DNA of 64,000 nucleotides from Enterococcus viikkiensis (GTDB taxonomy: Bacteria > Bacillota > Bacilli > Lactobacillales > Enterococcaceae). The stretch covers positions 1 to 64,000 of the forward strand of contig NZ_BJDW01000007.1 of the NCBI RefSeq assembly GCF_005405345.1. The letters run 5' to 3'. Of the stretch, positions 44,798 to 53,799 are shown piece after piece. Position numbers and translations under genes: made by a program. The notes beneath the pieces are model-generated. The model was given only the letters and a program-made list of their open reading frames with translations. It ran no database searches and was not told where the DNA came from. Within the stretch, counting starts at the first letter, position 1. Every line of letters starts with the position of its first letter.

Positions 44798-46094
44798 CTC
44801 CATCCATTCCTTCCATCCCACCCGCATGTCCTCCAACAAGCCCGGCTCGTTTAATCGCTGTTGCCCCTTCATTCAGGGAATGGGCTCGAACGATCGAAGT
44901 AAACTTGTAGCGATTTCGAATTTGGGCGATCACATCATCAATTTGATCCTCTTTAATTGTCTGCTGTGGATCTTCAAACAGATTCAGCTGCAAACTGCCA
45001 GCTGGTTTTAATGACGAAACGGTGATAGAAATATTACGGACCTCTGATTGATCCCAATATTTTTCAAATAATAAGCTTGCGGTACGGGTCAACTCTCGTC
45101 CTTGATTTGTGGGGAGGATCTTTAACTGATGATGGAAGCCGCCCTTTCCACCGCCGCGAAAGGCATAGCCAATCCCTAAGTGCAGCGTACCGCCTAAGAC
45201 GCTTGCTTTTCTTAGTCGCTGCGCTACCTGTTCGCAGATCTCCGCAACCACTGTTAAGATTTCCCCTTTGCGAGCGTAATTTTTCGGTAAGACTTGGGAA
45301 TTGCCGATGGATTTTTCTTTACTCAGAGATACCTCTTTCTCCGCTAGAATCGAGCGATCAATACCCCACGCATGCATGTAATGTTGCATCCCCATCACAC
45401 CAAAATGATTTTTCAACACAAAAGGATCGCTGTGAGCCAAATCTCCCATCTTCTGCATCCCCATTAGTTGGTAACGCCGTTCCATTCGGCGCCCAATCCC
45501 ACAAAAATCACTGAGCTTGATTGGCCAAATTTTTTCCGGCACATCGTGATAATGCCAGTGGGCAAAACGACTTTCTTCGTGCTTAGCTTCAATATCCATC
45601 GCGATTTTGGCCTGCAAAGGATTGTCCCCCATTCCCAAAGAAGTATAAATCCCTAGCTTCTCAATGACCTCCCTTTGGATCATCTGGCCGACTTCGGCCG
45701 AGCTATTGCCAAATAATTTCCAACTATGCGTCAGATCACCAAATTGTTCATCGATGCTGTATGTATGAATATCTTCTTCCGCCATGTATTGTCGAAAAAT
45801 CTCTTGGATGCGCATATGATATTGAATGTAAAGGGTCATTCGTGGCGGTACGATCTTTAAATCCGGATGATTGGGAATTTCAAATCCGCGGCTGACATTG
45901 CTGATCCCTAAAACTTTCTTTGCCATTGGACTGGCCGCTAACACTAATCCCGCATTTTCACGATCGCCGCTCATGACTACCAACAACGTTTTTAATGGAT
46001 GCCAGCCATGCTCCACGCATTCAACGCTAGCGTAAAAACTTTTTGAGTCCATACAAAAAACATCTCTGACTGGCTCTCCTTCGTAAATATTCAT
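44787..46094 (-). CDS. Y-family DNA polymerase (UvrX/ImpB-MucB-SamB type)
   Basis: A 435-residue translesion polymerase. Catalytic motifs are C-M-D-S-K-S-F-Y-A-S-V-E at the N-terminus, Y-S-I-D-E-Q-F-G-D near residue 104 and the helix-hairpin-helix F-C-G-I-G-R-R-M-E-R-R. It belongs to the UvrX group often found on plasmids, phages and in SOS regulons rather than the housekeeping DinB group. I start at ATG 46094, preceded by AGGTGAT; the GTG three codons upstream is less likely. A LexA-type box lies just upstream and the YolD-like gene follows in the same operon. Confidence 0.9.
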   Translation of the reverse strand: MNIYEGEPVRDVFCMDSKSFYASVECVEHGWHPLKTLLVVMSGDRENAGLVLAASPMAKKVLGISNVSRGFEIPNHPDLKIVPPRMTLYIQYHMRIQEIFRQYMAEEDIHTYSIDEQFGDLTHSWKLFGNSSAEVGQMIQREVIEKLGIYTSLGMGDNPLQAKIAMDIEAKHEESRFAHWHYHDVPEKIWPIKLSDFCGIGRRMERRYQLMGMQKMGDLAHSDPFVLKNHFGVMGMQHYMHAWGIDRSILAEKEVSLSKEKSIGNSQVLPKNYARKGEILTVVAEICEQVAQRLRKASVLGGTLHLGIGYAFRGGGKGGFHHQLKILPTNQGRELTRTASLLFEKYWDQSEVRNISITVSSLKPAGSLQLNLFEDPQQTIKEDQIDDVIAQIRNRYKFTSIVRAHSLNEGATAIKRAGLVGGHAGGMEGMDGDVL

Positions 46095-46116
46095 CAAAAT
46101 CACCTCTCTAAAAAAG

Positions 46117-46130
46117 CAAACATACGTTCG
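46117..46130 (-). promoter_or_regulatory. LexA (DinR) box of the polymerase operon
   Basis: On the minus strand CGAACGTATGTTTG matches the Gram-positive LexA consensus CGAACRNRYGTTCG at 13 of 14 positions. It lies 23 bases upstream of the start codon, predicting SOS induction. Confidence 0.8.
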
Positions 46131-46299
46131 TTTTTCAGTTTAAGTTGATTTCTATTTTTTGTCAATGATTTACGTATAAAGCTTGTATGAGAAACGAGCC
46201 TCGGAGATTTCTTTACCAAACCAATGAGGTTCGCTAAAATAAAAGATAGAAAAACTGTCCGTCCCTTGTTTTTAACGCAATCGATTAGGAGGATTTCTC

Positions 46300-46830
46300 A
46301 TGGCTCGGCCTAAAAATAAAAAGGAACTCATTGATGCAAGCAACCAATCCTATACTAAAATGATGGATCTATTACACACGATTCCAGCAGAACAATTAAC
46401 TCAGACCTTTACCTTCGATGTCGAAAACGAACAGCAAGCCCACTAGAAGCGAGATAAAAATTTAAGAGATGTATTGAGCCATCTATACGAATGGCAGCAA
46501 TTACTGTTAGATTGGGTCGAGACAAATCAAGCAGGCACGCCTAAACCCTTTTTAAAAGAAGGCTACAATTGGAAAACTTACGGCGCAATGAATGTAGAAT
46601 TCTGGGAAAAACATCAAACTACCAGCTATGACGAAGCCTTAAAACTTCTTCAAACGACCCATGAAAAAGTTATGGACTTAGCCCAGCAATTTTCAAATGA
46701 AGAATTGTTTTCTAAAGGCGTCTTTTCGTGGGTCGGGGGAAGCACACTAGGCAGCTACTTTGTGTCCGCTACTTCCAGCCACTATGAATGGGCCTCAAAC
46801 AAGATCAAAAAGTTTAATAAGAGCTTATAA
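46300..46830 (+). pseudogene. ClbS/DfsB-family gene interrupted by one nonsense codon
   Basis: From ATG 46300, with a perfect AGGAGG upstream, the frame reads A-R-P-K-N-K-K-E-L-I-D-A-S and reaches TAG at codon 49 (46444-46446). It then continues in the same frame, K-R-D-K-N-L-R-D-V-L-S-H-L-Y-E-W, to the normal stop at 46830. Family members have A-H-W-K-R-D-K-N here, so a TGG tryptophan codon has become TAG. Otherwise the 176-codon four-helix-bundle gene is intact, with a terminator behind it, suggesting a recent loss or a sequencing error. ClbS relatives protect against colibactin-type genotoxins; the role in enterococci is unknown. Confidence 0.85.
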
Positions 46831-46836
46831 ATACGC

Positions 46837-46886
46837 AAAAAATTAGTTTTCTCCGTTCAAATAGTAGTGAGGAAAACTAATTTTTT
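46837..46886 (+). terminator. Terminator of the ClbS-like gene
   Basis: Imperfect stem around TTAGTTTTC and GAAAACTAA, followed by six T (46881-46886). Confidence 0.7.
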
Positions 46887-46946
46887 ATTCGCAGCCGAAT
46901 CCGAATATAAATCAAAAAACTAAGTAACTTACGAAAAGCATAACTG

Positions 46947-46976
46947 AAAAAAAAATCTCGCAGCTAGCTGCGAGAT
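46947..46976 (-). terminator. Terminator of the padR-HAAS operon
   Basis: A perfect palindrome, ATCTCGCAGCT/AGCTGCGAGAT (46955-46976). On the minus strand it is followed by eight or nine T. Confidence 0.85.
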
Positions 46977-46993
46977 CCTGTGTATAGCCTATG

Positions 46994-47938
46994 CTACTTT
47001 TTTATGAAGATTGCCTCCACGATACTGTAAAAAATTCCCGCCATGACAAAAATTATCCAACTATAACCCCACGAATGTGTCAAAATGGACCAGCCAAAAT
47101 AAATCATCGTAACCAGTGGCCAATAAATTCGCTCAAGGACATGTTTGGTGCGGGCTGAATCGCCATACTTTTCATACATCGCATTAGGACCTGGTTTGTC
47201 CTCATCAGCGACAAAATATTTTGCTGTGATGAACTTGTCAAAGCTGGTGTAATTGATACTACCGTAAACAATCAAGAAGACACCGACTGCTAAAAAGAGA
47301 AACATCATCGGAATGCCGTACTCCGCATACGTAAACAGCTGGAAAAAAAGGACCGGAGCCACGCATAAAACACAGATACAAATACCAAAGACCAGACTAA
47401 TTTGAAAACTTTTCTGATAGCCTTGCTTCATGCGATTGGCTTCTTCGTTTAAAGACGCCGATACAAAGCGATCACTTAACTGAGCGCCAATTTTTGCAAA
47501 CTGCATCCCATTATAAATAATCACACCTACACTCGCAGCTAAAATAATGAAAAAGAGCAGAACACCAAAGACCTGTGCCCCAGTAACACTCAGTCCAATC
47601 AACGTTCCAAGCGCCAACAAGCAGCCGCTGATCCCTAGACTCAGTCCCGAAGCAATTTTTTTGCGCTCCATAAGGTAATCATACATTTCCTCTTCTTCAA
47701 TTCCATTTTCCGGTTCTCGTTCTCGCGTAGTGAACTGTAGCTCTTCTCGCAGTTCATCTACCGAGCCGAACTCGCTAATCACTTGTCCAATGGCCTCATG
47801 CTCACTTTTTCCTTCGTCCAGCAACGCCAAATAATGATCTTCCATAATGGATAAAATTTCCTGCTTCGCGTGCTGCACTTCCTTTGTCTTCGGAAATTCA
47901 AGGAACAGCGTCTCTATATAATTTCTAATCGTCTCCAT
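46994..47938 (-). CDS. HAAS/permease-prefix-domain membrane protein
   Basis: A 314-residue protein. Residues 1-80 form the helical permease-prefix (HAAS, DUF1700-like) domain with alternating charged helices (E-F-P-K-T-K-E-V-Q-H-A-K-Q-E-I, then E-A-I-G-Q-V-I-S-E-F-G-S). About seven membrane segments follow in pairs from residue 97 on. It is the partner of the PadR gene four bases upstream. PadR-HAAS pairs commonly form membrane-linked regulatory units responding to envelope stress, in which the HAAS protein may interact with the repressor. That role is inferred from the pairing. Confidence 0.82.
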   Translation of the reverse strand: METIRNYIETLFLEFPKTKEVQHAKQEILSIMEDHYLALLDEGKSEHEAIGQVISEFGSVDELREELQFTTREREPENGIEEEEMYDYLMERKKIASGLSLGISGCLLALGTLIGLSVTGAQVFGVLLFFIILAASVGVIIYNGMQFAKIGAQLSDRFVSASLNEEANRMKQGYQKSFQISLVFGICICVLCVAPVLFFQLFTYAEYGIPMMFLFLAVGVFLIVYGSINYTSFDKFITAKYFVADEDKPGPNAMYEKYGDSARTKHVLERIYWPLVTMIYFGWSILTHSWGYSWIIFVMAGIFYSIVEAIFIKK

Positions 47939-47941
47939 TTT

Positions 47942-48268
47942 TTACCCTTCTTTCATAAATCTATTCACAACTTTTTTAGTCTGCTGCCATTCCTCGCGCT
48001 TTTCCGCTAAAAAAGTCAGCCCTTTATCTGTGATTTGATAATAGGTTCGTTTTTTTCCATGAGTCACTTCTCCCGGATAAGAACGAATATAATCATTTTT
48101 TTCTAGTCGGTTGAAGGCAGAATATAAAGTGGTTTCTTTAATGACGTAGATTGATTGACTGATCTCACGAATTTTCTGAGAGACCGCATACCCATAAGAA
48201 TCCCCTTCCTTCAATACGGACAAAATGATTACATCGTTGTAACCGCGAATCCCATCACTTGAAATCAT
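47942..48268 (-). CDS. PadR-family transcriptional repressor
   Basis: A 108-residue winged-helix protein of the PadR-s1 type. It starts with D-V-I-I-L-S-V-L-K-E-G-D-S-Y-G-Y-A-V-S-Q-K and carries K-E-T-T-L-Y-S-A-F-N-R-L-E in the recognition helix and G-K-K-R-T-Y-Y-Q-I-T in the wing. AGGAGG precedes the ATG. It heads a two-gene operon with the HAAS membrane protein. A long inverted repeat directly upstream straddles its own promoter and is the probable autoregulatory operator. Confidence 0.9.
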   Translation of the reverse strand: MISSDGIRGYNDVIILSVLKEGDSYGYAVSQKIREISQSIYVIKETTLYSAFNRLEKNDYIRSYPGEVTHGKKRTYYQITDKGLTFLAEKREEWQQTKKVVNRFMKEG

Positions 48269-48286
48269 TTTGCCACCTCCTAAATA

Positions 48287-48342
48287 TTACTTCATCTGTC
48301 GTTGTAATCATTGTACGTCAATTACTACGACAGGTAAAGTAA
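48287..48342. promoter_or_regulatory. Long inverted repeat over the padR promoter
   Basis: Two 22-base arms (48287-48308 and 48321-48342) are inverted copies matching at 19 of 22 positions, separated by 12 bases. On the minus strand the right arm covers a -35 TTTACC and the left arm lies just after a -10 TACAAT (17-base spacer). Repressor dimers bound to both arms would clamp the padR promoter, and the site also faces the divergent oxidoreductase gene. Confidence 0.75.
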
Positions 48343-48410
48343 AATATGTCAGATTATTTGAAAAAAATTTTTTCTTATGGCAGAATCAACAGCAGAAAGA
48401 AGTGAATTTT

Positions 48411-49529
48411 ATGGAAAAAATTGCAATTATTGGTGGCGGTATCATTGGGATGACGCTAGCAAATTATTTAGACTTGAAAAAATTTGATGTTACTTTATTT
48501 GATGAGGGTATTGGACAAGCCACCTCTGCCAGTGCAGGGATTATTTCGCCTTGGCTGTCTAAACGCCGCAACCAAAAGTGGTATCAATTAGCGAAGGACG
48601 GAGCGGCTTTTTTTCCAAAACTCCGGCAAGACTATCAACTTGATCAAACGATTTATCAGCAGTCTGGCATGTTGATTCTTCGGCCAGAAAAACAGTTGGA
48701 AGAATTATTGGCCTTAGCTGCCGAACGAAAAAAAGACGCGCCAGAAATCGGCACGATTGAAAAATTATCGCCGGAACAGACCCAAGCAGCTCTCCCGTTA
48801 TTACAACCGGTACCAACCATCAAAATTAGTGGCGGTGGCCGGCTAGATGGCAAGGCCTATTTGAAACGCTTGAAACAAACGGCCGAGGTAAAGGGCGTAA
48901 ATTTTGTCGCTAAACGAGTCACCCTAGATGATTCTCAAACTATTTTGCTGGATAATCATCCGATCGCCTTCGATCAAATCATTATTACGGCGGGACCCCA
49001 CCTAAAAAATTTATTGGCTCCTTTAGGTTACCAAGTCGATTTACGACCACAAAAAGGCCAGCTTTTAGTGTTTCAAACGACGATTGCTCATAGTGGAACT
49101 TTTCCTGTGGCAATGTTGGATGGTGAGGCGGATTTGATTCCCTTCCTTGATGGCAAAATTTTACTTGGGGCAACCCATGAAAATGAGGCCGGCTGGAATT
49201 TAGCCGCAACTGAAGAAGCTTTTCAACAACTTACCTCCAGTGCCCGTAAATTTTTGATCAAACCACAACGTATTTTTGATGCGCCGATGCAGTATCGTGT
49301 GGGAACACGTGCGTATACGTCAGACTTTTCGCCTTTTTTTGGTCGGCTAAGTCCCGATCTAGTAGTTGCTAGCGGACTTGGTTCTTCCGGTTTGACAACG
49401 GGACCTTATATCGGCTATTTATTGGCTCAGCAGTTAAATACCGGCACCGAAAATGATACGGTCTATCAAAAGGCGCTTCATCAGTATATACGTTCTTCAC
49501 TGAACGAAGTGAAAAATGGACAGTCCTAA
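48411..49529 (+). CDS. FAD-dependent oxidoreductase (DAO/glycine oxidase-like)
   Basis: A 372-residue flavoprotein of the D-amino-acid-oxidase fold. The dinucleotide motif I-I-G-G-G-I-I-G-M-T lies at residues 5-14, the acidic end of the second strand is L-F-D-E, and the C-terminal FAD loop reads G-L-G-S-S-G-L-T-T-G-P. It could oxidise or dehydrogenate a D-amino acid, glycine or a related amine; the sequence does not fix the substrate. I start at ATG 48411. An open frame from 48270 would run through the padR operator and adds a non-conserved tail. A perfect hairpin (49515-49544) overlaps the stop codon. Confidence 0.85.
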   Translation: MEKIAIIGGGIIGMTLANYLDLKKFDVTLFDEGIGQATSASAGIISPWLSKRRNQKWYQLAKDGAAFFPKLRQDYQLDQTIYQQSGMLILRPEKQLEELLALAAERKKDAPEIGTIEKLSPEQTQAALPLLQPVPTIKISGGGRLDGKAYLKRLKQTAEVKGVNFVAKRVTLDDSQTILLDNHPIAFDQIIITAGPHLKNLLAPLGYQVDLRPQKGQLLVFQTTIAHSGTFPVAMLDGEADLIPFLDGKILLGATHENEAGWNLAATEEAFQQLTSSARKFLIKPQRIFDAPMQYRVGTRAYTSDFSPFFGRLSPDLVVASGLGSSGLTTGPYIGYLLAQQLNTGTENDTVYQKALHQYIRSSLNEVKNGQS

Positions 49530-49544
49530 CGAGGACTGTCCATT
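49515..49544. terminator. Hairpin at the end of the oxidoreductase gene
   Basis: A perfect 13-base-pair stem, AATGGACAGTCCT (49515-49527) with AGGACTGTCCATT (49532-49544), overlapping the stop codon. The T run on the plus strand is weak, so termination efficiency is uncertain. Confidence 0.65.
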
Positions 49545-49657
49545 GCAATTACATTGATTTTTAAGTTCTGTTCGTTCCATTATCTAGCCAATCGTCTCCT
49601 TCTTTATCCGCGGCGAGTTTTTGCAGCGAAAACCATTTATTGTAACTACTCCCTTTA

Positions 49658-50563
49658 CTAGGTAGCCCGGTTCACGAAGGCTTGTTGCTTTAATCGTTGT
49701 TTTATCTCATTTAAAGAGACACTGGTGAACTCATCATTTTTCATTCGTTTGCGATACGCCGTGGCAGTCTCGCCAGTCATCTTTTTAAACATACGGCTAA
49801 AGACCACTAGACTATTGAAGCCCACTTCCTCAGCAATCTGCTCCACCGATTTGTCTGTCTGGGACAATAAAAAAGCCCCACGATTGATCCGGACACCCAA
49901 AATATATTCCTTCAAGCTAATCGACATATGGTTGCGAAAAACGCGTGACAAATGACTGCGATTGATTGCTAGGTGCTGGGCAATGCCTTCAACCGTTAAA
50001 GCCTCTCCATAATGAGCGTCAATATATTCCACTGTTTCCACTGCCAGCGGCGAATAATTTTTTTGCTCACCTACCTGAATTTTTCCGCCATCTGCCAATA
50101 AAACTCCTAGGAAACGGTACGCCAGCTCACTCAAATGCACCTCATTTTCAATCGTTTCAGCAGCATAAGGAAAACAAGCCAAAATCACCTCAATATATTT
50201 TTGAATATCGGAAGAAACCATCGTATACTGATCCTCTTTAAATAGCGAATGGGAAACGAGTTCCGCGGCATCTGCTCCACTAAAAGAAAACCAGCAATAC
50301 ATCCACGGATCTTCTCCATCTGCTAAATAAAATGTCGAGTCTCCAGGACGAATCAAAAAGAGATCGCCTTTTGTTAAATGAAACTGCTGGTTCTTGACTT
50401 GGTAGGTTCCTTTGCCTTCCATCACGATATGCAAAATATACTGTTGCCGAATCGCTGGACCAAAAGAATGGAAGGGCAATGATTTCGAGAATCCGCAAAA
50501 ATTAAATTGTAGCCCATTTTTTAACTGATGCTGCTCCTTTTTAAAAAAAAGTGCCTGCTCCAT
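49658..50563 (-). CDS. AraC-family regulator with cupin sensor domain (MsmR-like)
   Basis: A 301-residue regulator. An N-terminal cupin-like domain (about residues 25-95, with H-I-V-M-E-G-K-G-T-Y and L-T-K-G-D-L-F-L-I-R-P-G) binds a small ligand, usually a sugar. The C-terminal ~100 residues are an AraC domain with two helix-turn-helix units (I-A-Q-H-L-A-I-N-R-S-H-L-S-R-V-F and I-A-E-E-V-G-F-N-S-L-V-V-F-S-R-M-F). I start at the ATG at 50561-50563, behind GGGGGAA. The galactose genes 0.9 kb to the right are possible targets, but no shared operator was defined. Confidence 0.87.
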   Translation of the reverse strand: MEQALFFKKEQHQLKNGLQFNFCGFSKSLPFHSFGPAIRQQYILHIVMEGKGTYQVKNQQFHLTKGDLFLIRPGDSTFYLADGEDPWMYCWFSFSGADAAELVSHSLFKEDQYTMVSSDIQKYIEVILACFPYAAETIENEVHLSELAYRFLGVLLADGGKIQVGEQKNYSPLAVETVEYIDAHYGEALTVEGIAQHLAINRSHLSRVFRNHMSISLKEYILGVRINRGAFLLSQTDKSVEQIAEEVGFNSLVVFSRMFKKMTGETATAYRKRMKNDEFTSVSLNEIKQRLKQQAFVNRAT

Positions 50564-50956
50564 TGGGATTCCCCCTTTTATTTTCAACTTTCATTATACA
50601 ATAACTTCATCGGAATACCTCCGCTGAATAATTTATTGATCCAGCCAAAATTTTCTTTTTTTACGTGCTATGCTTAACTTATCAAACACAAAGGATGTCA
50701 GGATCCATGAAGAATCGGCTCAAGCAAGCTGTCCAGATACTGCTAATTTGTTTAATCGTTCTCAGTTCCTTCCTTACCCTGATTTAAAAATAGCCAACCC
50801 TATCATTTTTCAACAATTTTTTTCATTACACTTTTAGTAGGAACAAGCGGGATGTTAAAAGAACTATGGTTTTTCTTTCATAGAAAATAGTTTTGTCTCG
50901 AGTCTCTTTTTGGTATCCTATACCTGTCACTGATCCTTTTAAAGGAGGCCTACCTG
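50564..50956. other. Intergenic region with a possible 26-codon reading frame
   Basis: About 390 bases. At 50707-50787 a plus-strand frame starts at ATG, 10 bases after AAAGGA, and encodes 26 residues: a basic start (M-K-N-R-L-K-Q) and a hydrophobic helix. This could be a membrane micropeptide, but there is no terminator or other support. A promoter and the strong AAAGGAGG of the next gene occupy the right end. Confidence 0.35.
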
Positions 50957-51220
50957 ATGGACCGTTATACGTTGCAACTGATTGCTTTTGCTGGGATTTT
51001 GGGGACTGGGCCCTTCTTGCTCTGCGCTTTTTTGATGAAGCTGACAAACGGCCTATTTCTTTCGCGACTTCCCCACCAATTTGTACAAGATCGTCATGAC
51101 CCTAAATACGAACATGAGCGACAAGCGGGGCAAAGATTTAGCAAGCTAGTCTTTAAGTATCTTCCGCCTTTTTTTATCGGCTTTTTGCTTATTTTGCTGC
51201 TCTCCTATTTTGATATTTGA
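50957..51220 (+). CDS. Small two-pass membrane protein, unknown function
   Basis: An 87-residue protein with AAAGGAGG perfectly placed before ATG 50957. Residues 5-30 and 67-85 are hydrophobic helices; the loop is polar and basic (L-P-H-Q-F-V-Q-D-R-H-D-P-K-Y-E-H-E-R-Q). I do not recognise the family. It is alone between the AraC regulator and galM. Confidence 0.65.
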   Translation: MDRYTLQLIAFAGILGTGPFLLCAFLMKLTNGLFLSRLPHQFVQDRHDPKYEHERQAGQRFSKLVFKYLPPFFIGFLLILLLSYFDI

Positions 51221-51279
51221 GCAAGCACTTGCTAAAATGCAACAAAAAGTTAAATAGTGGTCACAGAAATATATGTTTT

Positions 51280-51293
51280 CGAAAACGGTTTCT
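51280..51293 (+). promoter_or_regulatory. Candidate cre site upstream of galM
   Basis: CGAAAACGGTTTCT matches the cre consensus TGWNANCGNTNWCA at 12 of 14 positions, the exceptions being the two ends. It lies about 170 bases before galM and suggests CcpA control of galM-galK. Confidence 0.5.
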
Positions 51294-51461
51294 TGTTAGA
51301 GTAAAGGTAGTAAAATGTTCTTTAACAGGAAGGCGGTCTTTTCGATTTCCAACTGAGATGAAAACGGTGCGTTTGTCACTTTTTTAGTAATCGATAAACT
51401 GATATAAGGTAGTATCTTCAGAAAAAACTGGTAAAAAAGAACAATAAGAGAGGTTTTACAC

Positions 51462-52493
51462 ATGAAAATTAGCGAAAAAGATTTTGGCAAAGGGTATCAC
51501 TTAATTACACTTGAAAATGAACACGGTTTCCACCTATCCGTCTCTGACTTAGGTGCACGAATTGTTCACTTGGGTAAGGATATTGAATTGATCCTAGGCT
51601 TTGATTCTGCTGAAGAATATTTGGAAAAAGATCCGTATATCGGTGCCTCAATTGGGCGTACAGCCGGCCGGATCCAGCATGGCCGTTTCACACTTGCGGG
51701 AAAAAATTACCAAGTTGAGACGGACCCGGAGACTGGTCACACCTTACACGGTGGTCCAACAAGCTTTGAAGCGAAGAAATGGGACTATACGATTGAAAAC
51801 GGTGAAGAGGAAGCCTCAGTGATTTTCAAAACCCTCAGTCCTGACGGTGAGCATGACTTTCCTGGCAATTTGACCATTGAAGTTCGCTATACCTTGACGA
51901 ATGACAATGTTTGGTGTTTAACCACCCAAGGCACCACTGATCAGCTAACGCTCTTCAATCCAACCAATCATGTTTATTTCAACCTGACTGGCGATCCAGC
52001 TCAGCCCATCGATGACCATACCCTTTGGCTAAACAGCGACCACTTCGCCCCTGTTGGCACAGATGTTTTGCCTACAGGAGAAATTAAAGACAGTACAGGA
52101 ACCGCTTTTGATTTTCAAACGCCGCGAAAATTAGGGGATGCCTTTGCCACTTCTGATGAACAAAAAGATCAATTTGGCGGCTTCGATCACCCCTTCTTCT
52201 TGAAGGAACATACAGTAGAAACCCCTGCCGCAAAACTTACGAGCCCCGACGGTTCAGTGGAAGTTGAAATGCGCACGGATGCTTCAAGTGTGGTCATTTT
52301 CTCCGCTAATTTTGGTGAAGATGGTCCTGAAATGCGTGGCGCTAAGCTTGTTAATCATGGCGGAATTACTTTTGAAACACAGATCGCACCGGGTGCCGAG
52401 CAGTTTCCTGACTTTGGCTCAATCGCAATAGCGCCGATGCAGCCTTTTGAATCAACGACTGAATTTAAAATTAAATTGAAAGAAGCGAACTAA
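51462..52493 (+). CDS. galM: Aldose 1-epimerase (galactose mutarotase)
   Basis: A 343-residue cytosolic enzyme interconverting alpha and beta anomers of galactose. Family marks are G-R-T-A-G-R-I near residue 65, H-T-L-H-G-G, the catalytic histidine in P-T-N-H-V-Y-F-N-L and the glutamate in F-E-T-Q near the C-terminus. AGAGG lies upstream. The galactokinase start follows one base after its stop, so the two are co-translated and act in sequence at the entry of the Leloir pathway. Confidence 0.93.
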   Translation: MKISEKDFGKGYHLITLENEHGFHLSVSDLGARIVHLGKDIELILGFDSAEEYLEKDPYIGASIGRTAGRIQHGRFTLAGKNYQVETDPETGHTLHGGPTSFEAKKWDYTIENGEEEASVIFKTLSPDGEHDFPGNLTIEVRYTLTNDNVWCLTTQGTTDQLTLFNPTNHVYFNLTGDPAQPIDDHTLWLNSDHFAPVGTDVLPTGEIKDSTGTAFDFQTPRKLGDAFATSDEQKDQFGGFDHPFFLKEHTVETPAAKLTSPDGSVEVEMRTDASSVVIFSANFGEDGPEMRGAKLVNHGGITFETQIAPGAEQFPDFGSIAIAPMQPFESTTEFKIKLKEAN

Positions 52494-52494
52494 G

Positions 52495-53664
52495 ATGGAA
52501 ATCAAACAAGCGTTAAACACAAAATTTGCTGAAATTTTCGGCCCTAAAACAACAACTCATTATTTTTCTCCCGGTCGGATCAACTTGATCGGCGAACATA
52601 CTGATTACAATGGTGGGCACGTTTTCCCAGCCTCGATCACTTATGGAACATATGGCTTGGCAGCTCCTCGTGAAGACAAAAAAGTCTTAGTTTATTCAAC
52701 CAACTTCGATGAAATCGGCGTCATTACCTTTACACTTGACGACTTAACTTTCGATAAAAAAGACAACTGGGCCAACTACGTGAAAGGCATGGTCCTAAAA
52801 TTAAAAGAAGCCGGTCATACGATCGACCACGGCTTTGAATTATTAGTCGAAGGAACGATTCCGAATGGTGCGGGACTTTCCAGCAGCGCTTCATTGGAAT
52901 TATTAGTCGGCGTCATGCTTGAAGACGTCTTTGCGTTAAATACGGATCGCCTTGAGTTGGTTCAAACAGGGAAAAAAGTGGAAAACGAATTTATTGGTGT
53001 CAATTCAGGCATCATGGATCAATTTGCCATCGGCTTTGGCGAAGTAGACAAAGCGATCTTATTAGATACCAATACATTAAAATATGAAATGGTGCCAGTA
53101 AAATTAGGCGACTATGCGGTAGTCATCATGAATACCAACAAACGCCGTGAATTGGCGGATTCAAAATACAACGAACGCCGCAGCGAATGTGAAGAAGCCT
53201 TGGCGCGTCTACAAAAGAAATTAGACATCCAATCCTTAGGCGAATTGGATGACGTAACCTTTGAGGCCAATACCAATTTGATTGGCGATGATACCTTAAT
53301 CCGTCGTGCTCGTCATGCCGTTACAGAAAATCAACGGACTTTAATCGCTAAAACAGAGTTAGAAAATGGCAATTTAGCTGCCTTCGGAAAATTACTGAAC
53401 GCTTCTCATCATTCGCTACGATACGACTATGAAGTGACTGGCATCGAGTTAGATACACTGGTTGATGCCGCGCAAAAACAAGACGGCGTATTAGGTGCTC
53501 GCATGACTGGTGCCGGCTTTGGTGGCTGTGCGATCGCCTTAGTCAAAGAAGAAACCATTCCCGCTTTCAAAAATAATGTTTACGATGACTACCTTAAGGT
53601 TGTTGGCTACGCGCCTGACTTTTACGTGGCCCATATCGGCAGCGGCACAACCAAAATCGACTAA
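52495..53664 (+). CDS. galK: Galactokinase
   Basis: A 389-residue GHMP kinase phosphorylating galactose at C1. The signature [15 protein letters not shown] is at residues 27-41, the ATP loop [10 protein letters not shown] near 123, the catalytic aspartate in G-I-M-D-Q-F-A, and the third motif M-T-G-A-G-F-G-G-C near 335. A terminator follows at 53678, so the remaining Leloir genes galT and galE are not in this operon and must be elsewhere. Confidence 0.95.
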   Translation: MEIKQALNTKFAEIFGPKTTTHYFSPGRINLIGEHTDYNGGHVFPASITYGTYGLAAPREDKKVLVYSTNFDEIGVITFTLDDLTFDKKDNWANYVKGMVLKLKEAGHTIDHGFELLVEGTIPNGAGLSSSASLELLVGVMLEDVFALNTDRLELVQTGKKVENEFIGVNSGIMDQFAIGFGEVDKAILLDTNTLKYEMVPVKLGDYAVVIMNTNKRRELADSKYNERRSECEEALARLQKKLDIQSLGELDDVTFEANTNLIGDDTLIRRARHAVTENQRTLIAKTELENGNLAAFGKLLNASHHSLRYDYEVTGIELDTLVDAAQKQDGVLGARMTGAGFGGCAIALVKEETIPAFKNNVYDDYLKVVGYAPDFYVAHIGSGTTKID

Positions 53665-53677
53665 AATTATCCTCGCG

Positions 53678-53713
53678 ACTTCTCTACTCTCAGTGGTAGA
53701 GAAGTTTTTATTT
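53678..53713 (+). terminator. Terminator of galM-galK
   Basis: A perfect 10-base-pair stem, ACTTCTCTAC (53678-53687) with GTAGAGAAGT (53696-53705), followed by TTTTATTTT. Confidence 0.9.
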
Positions 53714-53741
53714 TGCTCAAAGAGAGAATCCTTTTTATGAT
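53713..53741 (+). promoter_or_regulatory. Promoter of rarD
   Basis: -35 TTGCTC (53713-53718), 17-base spacer, -10 TATGAT (53736-53741), directly after the galK terminator. Confidence 0.6.
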
Positions 53742-53799
53742 AGAATGAACACACGACATTGAATACCGTACAGGCTATTCATGCTTGAAGGAGGGTAAA

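Noticed and set aside
48270-48410. 47-residue N-terminal extension of the FAD oxidoreductase
   Set aside because: It would run through the padR operator and promoter. The dinucleotide-binding motif should lie at the N-terminus, as it does from ATG 48411.
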